Position numbers and translations under genes: made by a program
The notes under the pieces: generated by a model
Seen by the model: only the letters and a program-made list of their open reading frames with translations
What the model was told of the DNA's origin: nothing
Database searches by the model: none
Part shown: positions 24,096 through 32,043 of the stretch, piece by piece
Layout: each line of letters begins with the position of its first letter
Position numbering within the stretch: the stretch's first letter is position 1
Virus record (IMG/VR): IMGVR_UViG_3300034061_000589
Coordinates: 1-34,475 of that record
Length of the DNA: 34,475 nucleotides
Strand: one strand, 5' to 3'
Origin: a virus

Positions 24096-24488
24096 TTAAA
24101 CAGTTGTAAAGTTATACTCTAAAGTATATGTAATAATATCGGAATCAATTTGAGAAGTTACGTCAACGGTACTCACAACCGCACTAATATTGTTCTTTGC
24201 CAACATTGCTGCGTTGATGGTTGCTGTAATGTTTGCTGGCTCAGTCTTTGCATCATGAGCCAAGTAAACATTGATTACAGTTTCTGTCTTGTCTAGCACA
24301 GCATTATCTAAGGTTGAAAATAATTCGACAAAAGCGGGTTGCTGTTGATCGGCATAAAATGTCCTTAGATTTTTTGTGTACAAGGTAGTACCATCAGGAC
24401 TAGTAGGATATTCACTGCTCATTCTAAAATTAGAATAAGATGCAATTCTATTTCCTATTGCTGTAATTAGATCATTTCTAATTGACAT
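24096..24488 (-). CDS. Tail terminator / minor tail protein
   Basis: A 130-residue alpha/beta protein (MSIRNDLITAIGNRIASYSN...), with KTETVINVYLAHD in the middle and a C-terminal strand DIITYTLEYNFTTV. Size, order (connector, this gene, major tail) and the strand pattern fit the tail terminator that caps the tube and joins it to the head (lambda gpU-like). It overlaps the connector gene by one base. Confidence 0.7.
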   Translation of the reverse strand: MSIRNDLITAIGNRIASYSNFRMSSEYPTSPDGTTLYTKNLRTFYADQQQPAFVELFSTLDNAVLDKTETVINVYLAHDAKTEPANITATINAAMLAKNNISAVVSTVDVTSQIDSDIITYTLEYNFTTV

Positions 24489-25057
24489 TATCTAATCCTT
24501 ACCACATTGCGCTTTGCACGAGTTCTGCGATTCATAAAATAACTTACGGCCTTTTCATTGTTTTGAACAGTACCATCGTTATTAAAATCATACCAGTCAG
24601 CAATTGCGATTAACTCGTTGTAGAGATCTTCGAATTTGCGTCCATAGTAATCTATCTTGGTCATATCAGCACTTGTTTCACCAAACTGTGCTACTAGCGG
24701 AAGGATATACTCCTTGATCGCATAGTAGACACAGAGATCGGTAAACTGCTGTTGGCGGCCTAATGCATTTGTTGGATCTATAAGATTTGCATTTACATTA
24801 GGCAACACATTTAAGTCGCTGATAGGGCTACCCATAAAACTGTTATAGCCCTGCCACCAAGTGCTGGTTTTGATTTTTAATAGAATGCGCTGAGTACTCT
24901 TTTTCAGCATGTCTTCTATGAAGGTTGGAATATCCGCAAACCCACTTTCGGAAGGTAAGCGGATTTCGTTTTCTTCGAGAAGGCGTTGGTCTTTTTGCAG
25001 AATGTCTGTGTACTCTGCAAAACTTTGAACATTACCTGCTACAATTATGAATGCCAT
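24488..25057 (-). CDS. Head-tail connector/adaptor protein
   Basis: A 189-residue helical protein with DLCVYYAIKEYILPLVAQFG and a basic C-terminus (NRRTRAKRNVVRIR). It directly follows the major capsid gene, as head completion adaptors that bind the portal usually do. The assignment is by order, size and helical composition. AGAGGAG lies upstream of the ATG. Confidence 0.7.
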   Translation of the reverse strand: MAFIIVAGNVQSFAEYTDILQKDQRLLEENEIRLPSESGFADIPTFIEDMLKKSTQRILLKIKTSTWWQGYNSFMGSPISDLNVLPNVNANLIDPTNALGRQQQFTDLCVYYAIKEYILPLVAQFGETSADMTKIDYYGRKFEDLYNELIAIADWYDFNNDGTVQNNEKAVSYFMNRRTRAKRNVVRIR

Positions 25058-25084
25058 CGCCGTTCTCCTCTATTGAAACTTCTA

Positions 25085-25999
25085 TTAAGAGTTGCCTACT
25101 GGTAAGTTGTTTGAACGATACCAACTCATACCTGCTGCCTGGCCGATAAGACCTGTTAGCAATGAGCGGTTACCGATGTCACTTAGGTTACCAATAGCAG
25201 CCTGTGTTACGCTGTTCAACTGGCTAGCAATTGCAAATTCGGTGGCTGGGCCAACGAATGCAACATATAGACCATCCTGACCAACCGGAGCATTTACTGC
25301 ACGGAGGTTGCTCACTGACTTAGCAAAGTTGGAAAGTGTTAGAGCACTTGAACCAATTACGCTTGAGCCATTCAACTTACGAACGAAAGTTGGATAGATG
25401 TTGTTGAAACCGTTACGAACTGTTGCACGGAACTGGTGAGTATCTAGATCTGGATCAAACCACATCTTAACTGTTGGCGCACGCTTTTCAGCATAGCCTA
25501 GGGCCATCGGAGAAATTACATAGTTAACTTCTGAGTTTGTTGAAGTTACATTTGCGTTACCATCCTGTTGTACAGTTGTGTTACCTGAAGCACCGCGAAG
25601 TGTTACGAAACCTTCAATGTCTGTTGCCTGAGCAAGACCAGTTGAAAGTTGTGTTAGTAGTGCGTTACGAACTACTGACAAGCCACCATCTTCTAGTGAT
25701 TCCTCTGTCACGTCACCGGCAACGCCCTTCTTGGTCATTGTGATGTTAACATTGGTTGGCTGAACATTGGTGTTAGCAGAGGCTTCAATTGAAGCACCTT
25801 CTGTAATAGTTGCGCCCTGTGTAAAGGCGTTTAGTTTTGGTACACGAACCACATAGCCTGTTTCGCCAGCAATGCTGAAACGATTAAGGATAAACGGTGC
25901 GTTTGGTAGCAATACCTGGTCCGAGAAAAAGGGCATGAGATCGGTTACGATATCAGTGTACAGTTGCTGGACCGAAGATTGTGTTGTTGGTGTTGGCAT
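25085..25999 (-). CDS. Major capsid protein
   Basis: A 304-residue protein starting MPTPTTQSSVQQLYTDIVTD. The pattern VVRVPKLNAFTQGATITEGA, then TNVNITMTKKGVAGDVTEES and NALLTQLSTGLAQATDIEG, is typical of HK97-fold coat proteins: an E-loop region followed by the spine helix. The C-terminal half has a coat-like P and A domain composition. It directly follows the scaffold gene. AGGAG precedes the ATG. No prohead protease is visible, so maturation may not need cleavage. Confidence 0.88.
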   Translation of the reverse strand: MPTPTTQSSVQQLYTDIVTDLMPFFSDQVLLPNAPFILNRFSIAGETGYVVRVPKLNAFTQGATITEGASIEASANTNVQPTNVNITMTKKGVAGDVTEESLEDGGLSVVRNALLTQLSTGLAQATDIEGFVTLRGASGNTTVQQDGNANVTSTNSEVNYVISPMALGYAEKRAPTVKMWFDPDLDTHQFRATVRNGFNNIYPTFVRKLNGSSVIGSSALTLSNFAKSVSNLRAVNAPVGQDGLYVAFVGPATEFAIASQLNSVTQAAIGNLSDIGNRSLLTGLIGQAAGMSWYRSNNLPVGNS

Positions 26000-26023
26000 T
26001 TTATTCTCCTATTCGGTTAATTT

Positions 26024-26896
26024 TTATCTGGTGGGGCCATTCCCACGGGTTTTACGAGCCTTGTCGATTTGTTTCATTACCATATTATGTGTAATGTCGC
26101 TTCTACTTAGACTTGGCTGATATTGCCTAATCTGCATATAAGCATTTCTATATTCTGTATCACTGGCTAGTTTTGAATCATCTACTGCTTTCACAGTATT
26201 TGGGCTTTCGCCTAGATCCACTCCTGGTTCAGCGTTAACAACACTTATACCTTTCTTACCAAAGTTAAGACCTAGTGTGCGACCAATTGTTTCCACAGCG
26301 GTAGCATAATCGGGTCTTTCACCGTCAATGGTAAAGAAATCATCACCATTGCGTAATTGGAAACTTGAACCTTCTACAGCAAACATATTGCGGGCTTTCA
26401 TTAAGTCTACAACAGCGGTTTTCTGTTCTTGGCTCCAACTTCCAGGCATAGCACCATGTAAGTTAGTCATATGATCTTTTAACAGCAACTCTGTTTTTAG
26501 TTGACTTACTGTTTTTTGCAGTTCGTCTACTGTGGCTTCGCGTTTGGCAACCGCTTGCTTGAGTGCTTTGACATCTAATGTGTGACTACCATCTTCTGTG
26601 AATTGTGTAGTCTTTAGTGTCTTGATCACATCTTTAACATTGTCTAAACTATCAACTTCTAGTTCTCTAAGAAAACTGTTCATTGCTTCGTTTTTAGCAT
26701 TGCTAGCAATTTTATTTGTATCGTCGCGAGTATAAATTCTCTGACCATTCAAATAGAACTTGCCATCACGCTGTTCAACTTTAGGTGCGTCTGATGTTGT
26801 TGATTCAGATTTAGTACTTGCTTTTGCAGCCTCAGAATCTGTAACTGATGCAATTTTATCGGTTTGCACTTCCGTAACTGTGGAATCTACTTCCAT
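26024..26896 (-). CDS. Capsid scaffold-like protein
   Basis: A 290-residue acidic protein with a Ser/Thr/Glu-rich N-terminus, then a Lys/Glu/Leu coiled coil (VKALKQAVAKREATVDELQK near residues 110-140) and a C-terminal basic end (KARKTRGNGPTR). It sits between portal and major capsid genes, where scaffolds are found. The GKFYLNGQRIYTRDD segment is unassigned. It is preceded by a 27-bp element shared with the region upstream of the small terminase gene. Confidence 0.75.
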   Translation of the reverse strand: MEVDSTVTEVQTDKIASVTDSEAAKASTKSESTTSDAPKVEQRDGKFYLNGQRIYTRDDTNKIASNAKNEAMNSFLRELEVDSLDNVKDVIKTLKTTQFTEDGSHTLDVKALKQAVAKREATVDELQKTVSQLKTELLLKDHMTNLHGAMPGSWSQEQKTAVVDLMKARNMFAVEGSSFQLRNGDDFFTIDGERPDYATAVETIGRTLGLNFGKKGISVVNAEPGVDLGESPNTVKAVDDSKLASDTEYRNAYMQIRQYQPSLSRSDITHNMVMKQIDKARKTRGNGPTR

Positions 26897-26906
26897 TTTC
26901 TCTCTC

Positions 26907-26933
26907 CTTTTATTCGCTGAGTAGGCGTATTGT
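26907..26933 (-). repeat. 27-bp intergenic element, copy 1 (upstream of scaffold)
   Basis: On the plus strand, CTTTTATTCGCTG and then GGCGTATTGT; 24 of 27 bases match 31976-32002, upstream of small terminase. Both copies lie shortly before a late gene on the minus strand, so they may be regulatory or RNA-processing sites. Confidence 0.7.
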
Positions 26934-28921
26934 TATAAACTGTTTTCTGAGAAACTGGAATCAATCAATTGCTTCATACGAGTCTTGAGTTTTTCCTTCA
27001 TCTCTTCTAGAAATTCGTTATTGGAATCTTCTACATATGCGTTAGATTCCATTTCTATTGGTGCATTAGTATCTGTGATTGGACCACCACCAACCCATGC
27101 ATCGCAGGTTCTAGCACTGGCGCATTTGAAATCAAACGCTTCACAGTAACCTAGGTCACCTGCACTAATTGTATCCCATTCACCACCAGTTGCACCACCA
27201 GCGGCTAGGCCTTGTTGGATACATGCTTTGGTTTTAGCAGTGATGTTGAATGCAGCACAGTTGCCACAGCGTGACTGCTTGGCTTCTTCTACTGACACAC
27301 TCCACTTGTCTGCTAATCTCTGCCAAAACTCATCATTGGGCTCTGAGGGATTTAGTGGACCGTATGCTGCTGTATCAATTGCTGTTTGTCTATTTGCAAG
27401 ATTAAGCGCAACATCGCCTGTGGCTGGTGCACATGACACAGCATCTGTTTCCAACATCTGTGTTTCAGGCATTTCAATTTCTGTTTTAGCAAACTGTGAC
27501 TCATATTCTGATATCAGAGACATTATATCTCTTACTTCAGCAATTTCTGTGGTTAAGCCTTTGCTGCTGTACAATCTGTTGTAACTGATGGTTAGATCAC
27601 TGGGCATTGGCTTATTCAACCAATCAAACCATATGATCCACATCTTGTATTCCCAGTTTTCCAAACATGTGGCTTTCTTGCGAATGAATGCTTCTAGTTT
27701 GCTGTCATACTGTTCAATCTGTGCGCCACTGCGGCTTGCACGGATTAGATCCTCTGTGCGGATCATTGCGACCTGATTCATCTTGTCAATCTTTTGATCA
27801 ATCAACTCGCGTAATTCTTTGATACTGTCCAGTGGCGGTGCACGGAATTCAAACACATAGTTTGGTGTGCCACCAATGCTGGCAGGTACACGCACAATGG
27901 TACCAGGCTCAGCGCCTAATGCACCATCATTGATCTTTGCTGTGTCCTCGTCAACAATGTTAACTGGATGAGCGCCATATGAGATTGAACTGTAAATTTC
28001 TGCGCTGTCACCATAGATGCTGCGCTGAATCTGTGCAATGTCAAAGATTGGTGTGTGACCAATTCCGTTATAAATTTTATTGCTTTGGTAAACTGGTTCT
28101 ACTGGAATGTAACCTAGTTCATTAACGCTTTGTATTACATAGTAACCATGAGGATAATCTTCGTTGTCATCATCACCTGCAAAATATACTGCTTCGTCAG
28201 GGAGATCTACTTCTAGTTCTTCTACCTTGGGAACAAACACAATATCAATAGTGTCTTTGGTAATGTATTGGAAGATGTCCATTTGACTGTCACTGCTTAC
28301 ACGCAACACAATGTTTGATAGTTCTAGGTCACCGGCAGTGGTATAACTGTACTTCCAGTTTGGCACGTCAATTGGACTAAACATGCGCCAACGAGCATAG
28401 TTACTGCCCAGTGGCTTGATGCAACTGGTCCAAACTACACCATATACTGTGGTATAGATATCAACCATGCTTACAAACTCATTGATGCTGTTGCCTTCTC
28501 CATCTACGTCATTAATGAATGCGTCTATGTCTGGCAACTCTGGCAATTCACGCACTGGTGTATTGCGAAATAAGATACTGTTGTATTCACTTACATACAG
28601 TCTTGCATAGGGAAATAATGGTACATTCTGTAGTTTCTCTAAGTAGAAACTGCTCAAGTACTGTTCACCGCGTTCGTTGGCACTCTTACTATCACTGACT
28701 GCAATACTGCTGTACTTGCCTGTGAGACGACCATCATCATCCATGTCATAGGTGCGGATTACTTCGCTGGGTGTTGCATCATCAATGCTGTATCTCTTAA
28801 GATACTTCGCGTCTCTGTACTCTACACCGCCCCAGTATGAGCGTACTGCAAGACGCCAGTCGTCCACATATCTAGCATACAGATCATGTGTGCCGGTTAT
28901 AAAGTTTAAGTAATCACTCAA
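26933..28921 (-). CDS. Portal protein with cysteine-rich C-terminal extension
   Basis: A 662-residue protein at the portal position, between terminase and scaffold. It shows portal-like blocks: YLEKLQNVPLFPYARLYVSE, GIGHTPIFDIAQIQRSIYGD, then LRELIDQKIDKMNQVAMI, corresponding to the stem helix. It starts at TTG (28921), supported by GGAG 7 nt upstream. From residue 552 the sequence CGNCAAF, then a Cys before IQQG and GYCEAFDFKC and RTCDAWVGG form a six-Cys cluster resembling small iron-sulfur (HiPIP-like) or zinc domains found in other environmental phage virions. The ring forms the DNA entry vertex. Confidence 0.85.
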   Translation of the reverse strand: MSDYLNFITGTHDLYARYVDDWRLAVRSYWGGVEYRDAKYLKRYSIDDATPSEVIRTYDMDDDGRLTGKYSSIAVSDSKSANERGEQYLSSFYLEKLQNVPLFPYARLYVSEYNSILFRNTPVRELPELPDIDAFINDVDGEGNSINEFVSMVDIYTTVYGVVWTSCIKPLGSNYARWRMFSPIDVPNWKYSYTTAGDLELSNIVLRVSSDSQMDIFQYITKDTIDIVFVPKVEELEVDLPDEAVYFAGDDDNEDYPHGYYVIQSVNELGYIPVEPVYQSNKIYNGIGHTPIFDIAQIQRSIYGDSAEIYSSISYGAHPVNIVDEDTAKINDGALGAEPGTIVRVPASIGGTPNYVFEFRAPPLDSIKELRELIDQKIDKMNQVAMIRTEDLIRASRSGAQIEQYDSKLEAFIRKKATCLENWEYKMWIIWFDWLNKPMPSDLTISYNRLYSSKGLTTEIAEVRDIMSLISEYESQFAKTEIEMPETQMLETDAVSCAPATGDVALNLANRQTAIDTAAYGPLNPSEPNDEFWQRLADKWSVSVEEAKQSRCGNCAAFNITAKTKACIQQGLAAGGATGGEWDTISAGDLGYCEAFDFKCASARTCDAWVGGGPITDTNAPIEMESNAYVEDSNNEFLEEMKEKLKTRMKQLIDSSFSENSL

Positions 28922-28984
28922 GGTGAGTCTCCGCGGTTTTGAATTCGTCTGCCAAACGCATTTAGCGCCATAATGACGCTGTTT

Positions 28985-28992
28985 TATTTATC
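28985..28992 (-). promoter_or_regulatory. GATAAATA late-promoter-like box upstream of portal
   Basis: A minus-strand GATAAATA lies about 65 nt upstream of the portal start, in the gap after the small gene ending at 28998. It resembles the T4 late -10 box (TATAAATA). Such 7-mers occur by chance in AT-rich DNA, so support is weak. Confidence 0.3.
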
Positions 28993-28997
28993 AGTAC

Positions 28998-29141
28998 TTA
29001 TAAAATCACTGTGTCTTTTGACAGGTTTTGACCCAAAGACTTATATTTGTCAGGATTATAAGTCTTGTTCTTTCGACTTTGATTTCTCTTGGTCCTCTTT
29101 GCTTGTAGACGCTTTTGTCTTGCCTTGTCTGCTTTCTTCAT
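28998..29141 (-). CDS. Small Lys/Arg-rich protein
   Basis: A 47-residue very basic protein starting MKKADKARQKRLQAKRTKRN. The ATG at 29141 has an excellent AAGGAG site. A longer frame upstream of it overlaps another gene and lacks such a site. It overlaps the C-terminal part of the gene at 29056-29256 in another frame. The composition suggests RNA or DNA binding; nothing more specific is visible. Confidence 0.65.
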   Translation of the reverse strand: MKKADKARQKRLQAKRTKRNQSRKNKTYNPDKYKSLGQNLSKDTVIL

Positions 29142-29256
29142 ACCTGTTCTCCTTTGTACCAAATATGCGATCCCAGTTATCTTCAAACTGTTCTCTGTAT
29201 TTTATAGGGCGTAGGTTTGAACCTTTACCACCATGCCAACTCTTACTCATCTTCAT
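29056..29256 (-). CDS. Small protein with NWDRIFG motif (first of a pair)
   Basis: A 66-residue protein starting MKMSKSWHGGKGSNLRPIKY, followed by FEDNWDRIFGTKE and a charged low-complexity tail. Small proteins of this SWHGGKGS...NWDRIFG type are, from memory, common in aquatic T4-like and related phages, but their function is unknown. The start overlaps the end of the next gene upstream, which carries the same WDRIFG motif. AAGGA lies before the ATG. Confidence 0.7.
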   Translation of the reverse strand: MKMSKSWHGGKGSNLRPIKYREQFEDNWDRIFGTKENRYEESRQGKTKASTSKEDQEKSKSKEQDL

Positions 29257-29467
29257 CACTGTCCTTCTTATTGCCAAAGATGCGATCCCAACCATCCTTG
29301 TAGGATTGACTGCCCCCGGCTACCCGGCTACCCGATGTAGTGCCGGGACGGAATCCTTCACTGATGTCGCGTGCTTGACGCAACACAGGATCCTTAGCAA
29401 TAAGACTTTCATTCTTGCGCCACTGGCGACTATTCTTTTCTGGAACGTCGGATTTCTTGTCGCTCAT
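29243..29467 (-). CDS. Small protein with WDRIFG motif (second of a pair)
   Basis: A 74-residue hydrophilic protein (MSDKKSDVPEKNSRQWRKNE...) that ends in GWDRIFGNKKDSDEDE. It shares the short WDRIFG-x-K motif with its neighbour at 29056-29256; the rest differs. The ATG lies 1 nt after the stop of the membrane protein gene. A disordered, charged protein with one short binding motif is a plausible reading. Confidence 0.7.
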   Translation of the reverse strand: MSDKKSDVPEKNSRQWRKNESLIAKDPVLRQARDISEGFRPGTTSGSRVAGGSQSYKDGWDRIFGNKKDSDEDE

Positions 29468-29468
29468 A

Positions 29469-29678
29469 TTAAAGTCTCAATTGATTGTCTTTGCGTGGTG
29501 AAATCTCATTGCCATAACCACCTAACAACAGTGGCACAGCCAACAACCACCACCATGGGCTAGCATAACCCAGCACAATAGCCCAAAATAGGCTAAGTCC
29601 TGATAATGTTAGCGTGTTTAATGGTCCTGTCTTAACGCTGCTTTCTTTATTCATGTACGGTACTTCTGGTAGTCGCAT
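29469..29678 (-). CDS. Small membrane protein, possibly a second holin candidate
   Basis: A 69-residue protein with a hydrophobic centre, TLSGLSLFWAIVLGYAS then PWWWLLAVPLLLGG, which could form two short membrane helices. The C-terminus is charged. AGGAGG lies 8 nt before the ATG at 29678, a strong site. Its place among small genes between large terminase and portal is not a typical lysis location, so its function is open. Confidence 0.65.
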   Translation of the reverse strand: MRLPEVPYMNKESSVKTGPLNTLTLSGLSLFWAIVLGYASPWWWLLAVPLLLGGYGNEISPRKDNQLRL

Positions 29679-29868
29679 GGAAATCCTCCTCTGTTGTTAC
29701 GACACATTGCACACCTAGTGCGCCTGTTTGACTCATATGACGCTTTACAATTAGTTCGCCATCACTTTCATCTACACACAGCCAATAGCGTGTGATTTCT
29801 TCTGTATTGTTAGGCATTAACTCTTTGTTATATCTAAACTTGCCTATTATTACTAAATTAGATTTCAT
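29647..29868 (-). CDS. Hypothetical small protein
   Basis: A 73-residue mixed alpha/beta protein (MKSNLVIIGKFRYNKELMPN, then YWLCVDESDGELIVKRHMS). There is no membrane segment and no recognised family. Its 3' end overlaps the start of the membrane protein gene by 32 nt and its start overlaps the upstream gene by 11 nt, showing tight coupling in this cluster. Confidence 0.65.
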   Translation of the reverse strand: MKSNLVIIGKFRYNKELMPNNTEEITRYWLCVDESDGELIVKRHMSQTGALGVQCVVTTEEDFHATTRSTVHE

Positions 29869-30037
29869 CTGCCCACCCCTCTGCTACAACACTATAATGA
29901 GTGGTATCTAGACTTTCCAAGTAATCCACTAACTTGTCGTAGCAACTGTCACAATCTGGTCCTTGAATACGCACTTCCATGTTTACACCATTGCCATAGT
30001 GTATGATTACTTCTAGTTCATAGAGGTAGGAATTCAT
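29858..30037 (-). CDS. Hypothetical small acidic protein
   Basis: A 59-residue protein starting MNSYLYELEVIIHYGNGVNM, with a CDSCYDK motif and an acidic C-terminus. The ATG at 30037 has GGAGGAG upstream at good distance; the ATG two codons earlier is too close to that site, and a much longer frame has no support. It overlaps the preceding gene by 20 nt. Two Cys in CxxC spacing could bind metal. Confidence 0.65.
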   Translation of the reverse strand: MNSYLYELEVIIHYGNGVNMEVRIQGPDCDSCYDKLVDYLESLDTTHYSVVAEGWADEI

Positions 30038-30236
30038 CAGCATCTCCTCCAACATAGTGTGCAGTAAGTTCGATAACTCGCGTACCGGGTGGTGTGTTCT
30101 CATCCAACCAAGCCAAACTAATGGCTTTGGCTTGCTCCAGCGTGTCACCCCTAAAGCGTTTTACATAGCCTGCGGTCTTGCGCCGCTTGCCCTCAGGCAC
30201 GGGTTCAAATACTGTTAATACTAATTCTACCTGCAT
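30018..30236 (-). CDS. Hypothetical protein directly after large terminase
   Basis: A 72-residue protein starting MQVELVLTVFEPVPEGKRRK, probably a small alpha/beta fold. The ATG lies 1 nt after the TGA of the large terminase gene, so the genes are coupled. Nothing identifies its role; terminase-linked small genes often encode head or packaging accessories, but this is only an inference. Confidence 0.7.
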   Translation of the reverse strand: MQVELVLTVFEPVPEGKRRKTAGYVKRFRGDTLEQAKAISLAWLDENTPPGTRVIELTAHYVGGDADEFLPL

Positions 30237-30237
30237 A

Positions 30238-31479
30238 TCAAAATCTTCCTGTGTTGCGTCTAATTTGACTTATTGTGTCGCGATTGTAATCTACTCGCAG
30301 AGGATACAAATGATTGACCACATAACCTAATGCATCATTGAAATGATCATATCCTGTGTCTTTGCTGGGCTGACGTGTGCCTTCTTTATATGTATGCTTG
30401 CGTAGGCCCTCTATTAGGCGTTTACAGGCAGGATCCACTGACAAGCGTCTAACACCAGTGCCGCTACAAAACGCACTATTAACTGCGGCAATGCGATCTG
30501 CTACTGCGGGGTTTACTGATCCTACTTTGAGATCAAATCCTGCATTTTTGAGAATGATATGATCTGTGATACCATGAGCACTGGTTCGACGCTGCGATCC
30601 GCTGGCATCTGGATACACGCTGACACGCTGTTGAGGATAGCGGCGACGTATCTCATCCACCATCTCATGTGTGTTGGTACCATATATCTCAATCTCATCA
30701 AGTATGTGAAAGCCTTGAGGATGTTGGTAGCCCACAACAGCACAGCCCGGATCGACGTTGAAGTCCATGCCAATGTGCAGCAGAGTTCTATCATTGAGTG
30801 GTTCACTGTGTTTAACAATGTTCTCATCAGCAAACGCATAGTAGATAATATTTGTAATGTTGAGGAACTGAGCCATGTACTCTTGATTGTAAGTACGCTC
30901 ATCGAGATCGGCTCGTGCTTGCTCTAATTCTGCAGGTGTAACATTGCCGCCGTCGGCTGTGGTAAACTGCCAACTGTGCCAATTCTCGTTGCTTTGACCA
31001 TGTAGATAAAGATCATAAAAGAAGTCGCGTCCTTTGGGTGAACCAATGATAAGAGCACTTCCCAATCTATCACTTAGGATAGGACGAATAACACTTTGCC
31101 ATGTTGTTTCTAGATCGGGAATATCAGCAGCCTCGTCTATGACCACATGGTCTGCACCAATACCGCGTATGCTGTCTGGATTGTCCGCACTTCGCAACAT
31201 GATTTGACTGCCATTTACCAGTGTGATGGTAAGGTCACTTTCATTAACACGCTTGACCCAACGGATCTGCCCCAACAGTACTTTCAAGTCATCCCAAACA
31301 ATTTGTTTAGCCATGCGATATGAGGGTGCAATGTACAGCACACGCTTACCAGGAAGGGCTGCTACTTTGACCATACTGCTGATGCTGGCATAGGTCTTGC
31401 CAAAACGTCGGCCGGCTGCTACGACCTTAAAGCGAGCATCACTGGCGATTATAGTTTGTTGAGGTTCTGTTAGTTTCAA
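30238..31479 (-). CDS. terL: Terminase large subunit
   Basis: A 413-residue packaging motor with both ATPase and nuclease parts. Walker A is AAGRRFGKT (residues 21-29), Walker B is VVIDEA (112-117) and the coupling motif lies at SPKG (147-150). The nuclease acid residues lie in HIGMDFNVDPG (D239), YPDASG (D291) and DHFNDALGY (D378, D382). Length is typical. There is no ATG near the N-terminus: the TTG at 31479 follows an in-frame stop by four codons, so translation must begin at TTG, with a weak GGA site. Confidence 0.95.
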   Translation of the reverse strand: MKLTEPQQTIIASDARFKVVAAGRRFGKTYASISSMVKVAALPGKRVLYIAPSYRMAKQIVWDDLKVLLGQIRWVKRVNESDLTITLVNGSQIMLRSADNPDSIRGIGADHVVIDEAADIPDLETTWQSVIRPILSDRLGSALIIGSPKGRDFFYDLYLHGQSNENWHSWQFTTADGGNVTPAELEQARADLDERTYNQEYMAQFLNITNIIYYAFADENIVKHSEPLNDRTLLHIGMDFNVDPGCAVVGYQHPQGFHILDEIEIYGTNTHEMVDEIRRRYPQQRVSVYPDASGSQRRTSAHGITDHIILKNAGFDLKVGSVNPAVADRIAAVNSAFCSGTGVRRLSVDPACKRLIEGLRKHTYKEGTRQPSKDTGYDHFNDALGYVVNHLYPLRVDYNRDTISQIRRNTGRF

Positions 31480-31505
31480 TCTGCATATCCATTATCTATA
31501 TAACT

Positions 31506-31943
31506 TTAATCTTTCAACTCTAACCATGGCAGCACTTGACTGCTTTCCGTGTTGATAGGATTATCCGCAAAGCCCATAATGTTCTTTGAGAGCCAAATTT
31601 GCATGGTAGGATTCATTTTATCAATAGCGTTACTCAACATTGCTTCCATAAGTTTTTGTTTGGTAACATTGCGATAACGCTCTACTTCTTGACGAAAGTG
31701 ATCGCGGAAAGTGTTTTCTTTTACACCAAAGAACTCGGCCATGTCTCTGTAACTGAGATGTAGTGCTGCTAGTTTACGCACTTGTTCTAAGGGCACAACA
31801 CGCTGATTCTGATCCTTGCCCACAATGATGCCTTTTACTGTGGCTGAGCCAATTCGGCGCTGGGGCTGGACACGAGGTATTTCTACCGCACCTTCTTCTA
31901 GGTAATCCCATTCTTCAGGATTGATATCGTGCTCTTCTGTCAT
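31506..31943 (-). CDS. terS: Terminase small subunit-like DNA-binding protein
   Basis: A 145-residue protein directly upstream of large terminase. A helix-turn-helix region spans about residues 52-86 (VRKLAALHLSYRDMAEFFGV...NTFRDHFRQ), followed by a helical region (LMEAMLSNAIDKMNPTMQIW) typical of small terminases. I chose the ATG at 31943 because GAGAGGA lies upstream; a start at 31976 would add 11 residues without a good site. It recognises the packaging site. A gap of 26 nt separates it from large terminase. Confidence 0.8.
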   Translation of the reverse strand: MTEEHDINPEEWDYLEEGAVEIPRVQPQRRIGSATVKGIIVGKDQNQRVVPLEQVRKLAALHLSYRDMAEFFGVKENTFRDHFRQEVERYRNVTKQKLMEAMLSNAIDKMNPTMQIWLSKNIMGFADNPINTESSQVLPWLELKD

Positions 31944-31975
31944 ACTTTCCTCTCTGTGATGACCCACAGTAATCA

Positions 31976-32002
31976 CTTTTATTCGCTGTGCGGGCGTATT
32001 GT
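31976..32002 (-). repeat. 27-bp intergenic element, copy 2 (upstream of small terminase)
   Basis: CTTTTATTCGCTG and then GGCGTATTGT on the plus strand; matches 26907-26933 at 24 of 27 positions. It lies about 33-59 nt upstream of the small terminase ATG. Confidence 0.7.
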
Positions 32003-32010
32003 ATATTTAG

Positions 32011-32025
32011 TTTGAACAGTTCAAA
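32011..32025. promoter_or_regulatory. 15-bp perfect palindrome, operator-like
   Basis: TTTGAACAGTTCAAA is perfectly symmetric about its central base. It lies in the 204-nt gap upstream of small terminase, next to the element at 31976-32002 and the large inverted repeat at 32044-32133. It could be a repressor operator or a terminase binding site. Confidence 0.5.
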
Positions 32026-32043
32026 ATGGGGCTAAAAGGGCCG

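Noticed and set aside
29056-29295. Start of the NWDRIFG gene at 29295
   Set aside because: The first 13 codons overlap the neighbouring gene without a binding site; the ATG at 29256 follows AAGGA and gives the usual SWHGGKGS start.
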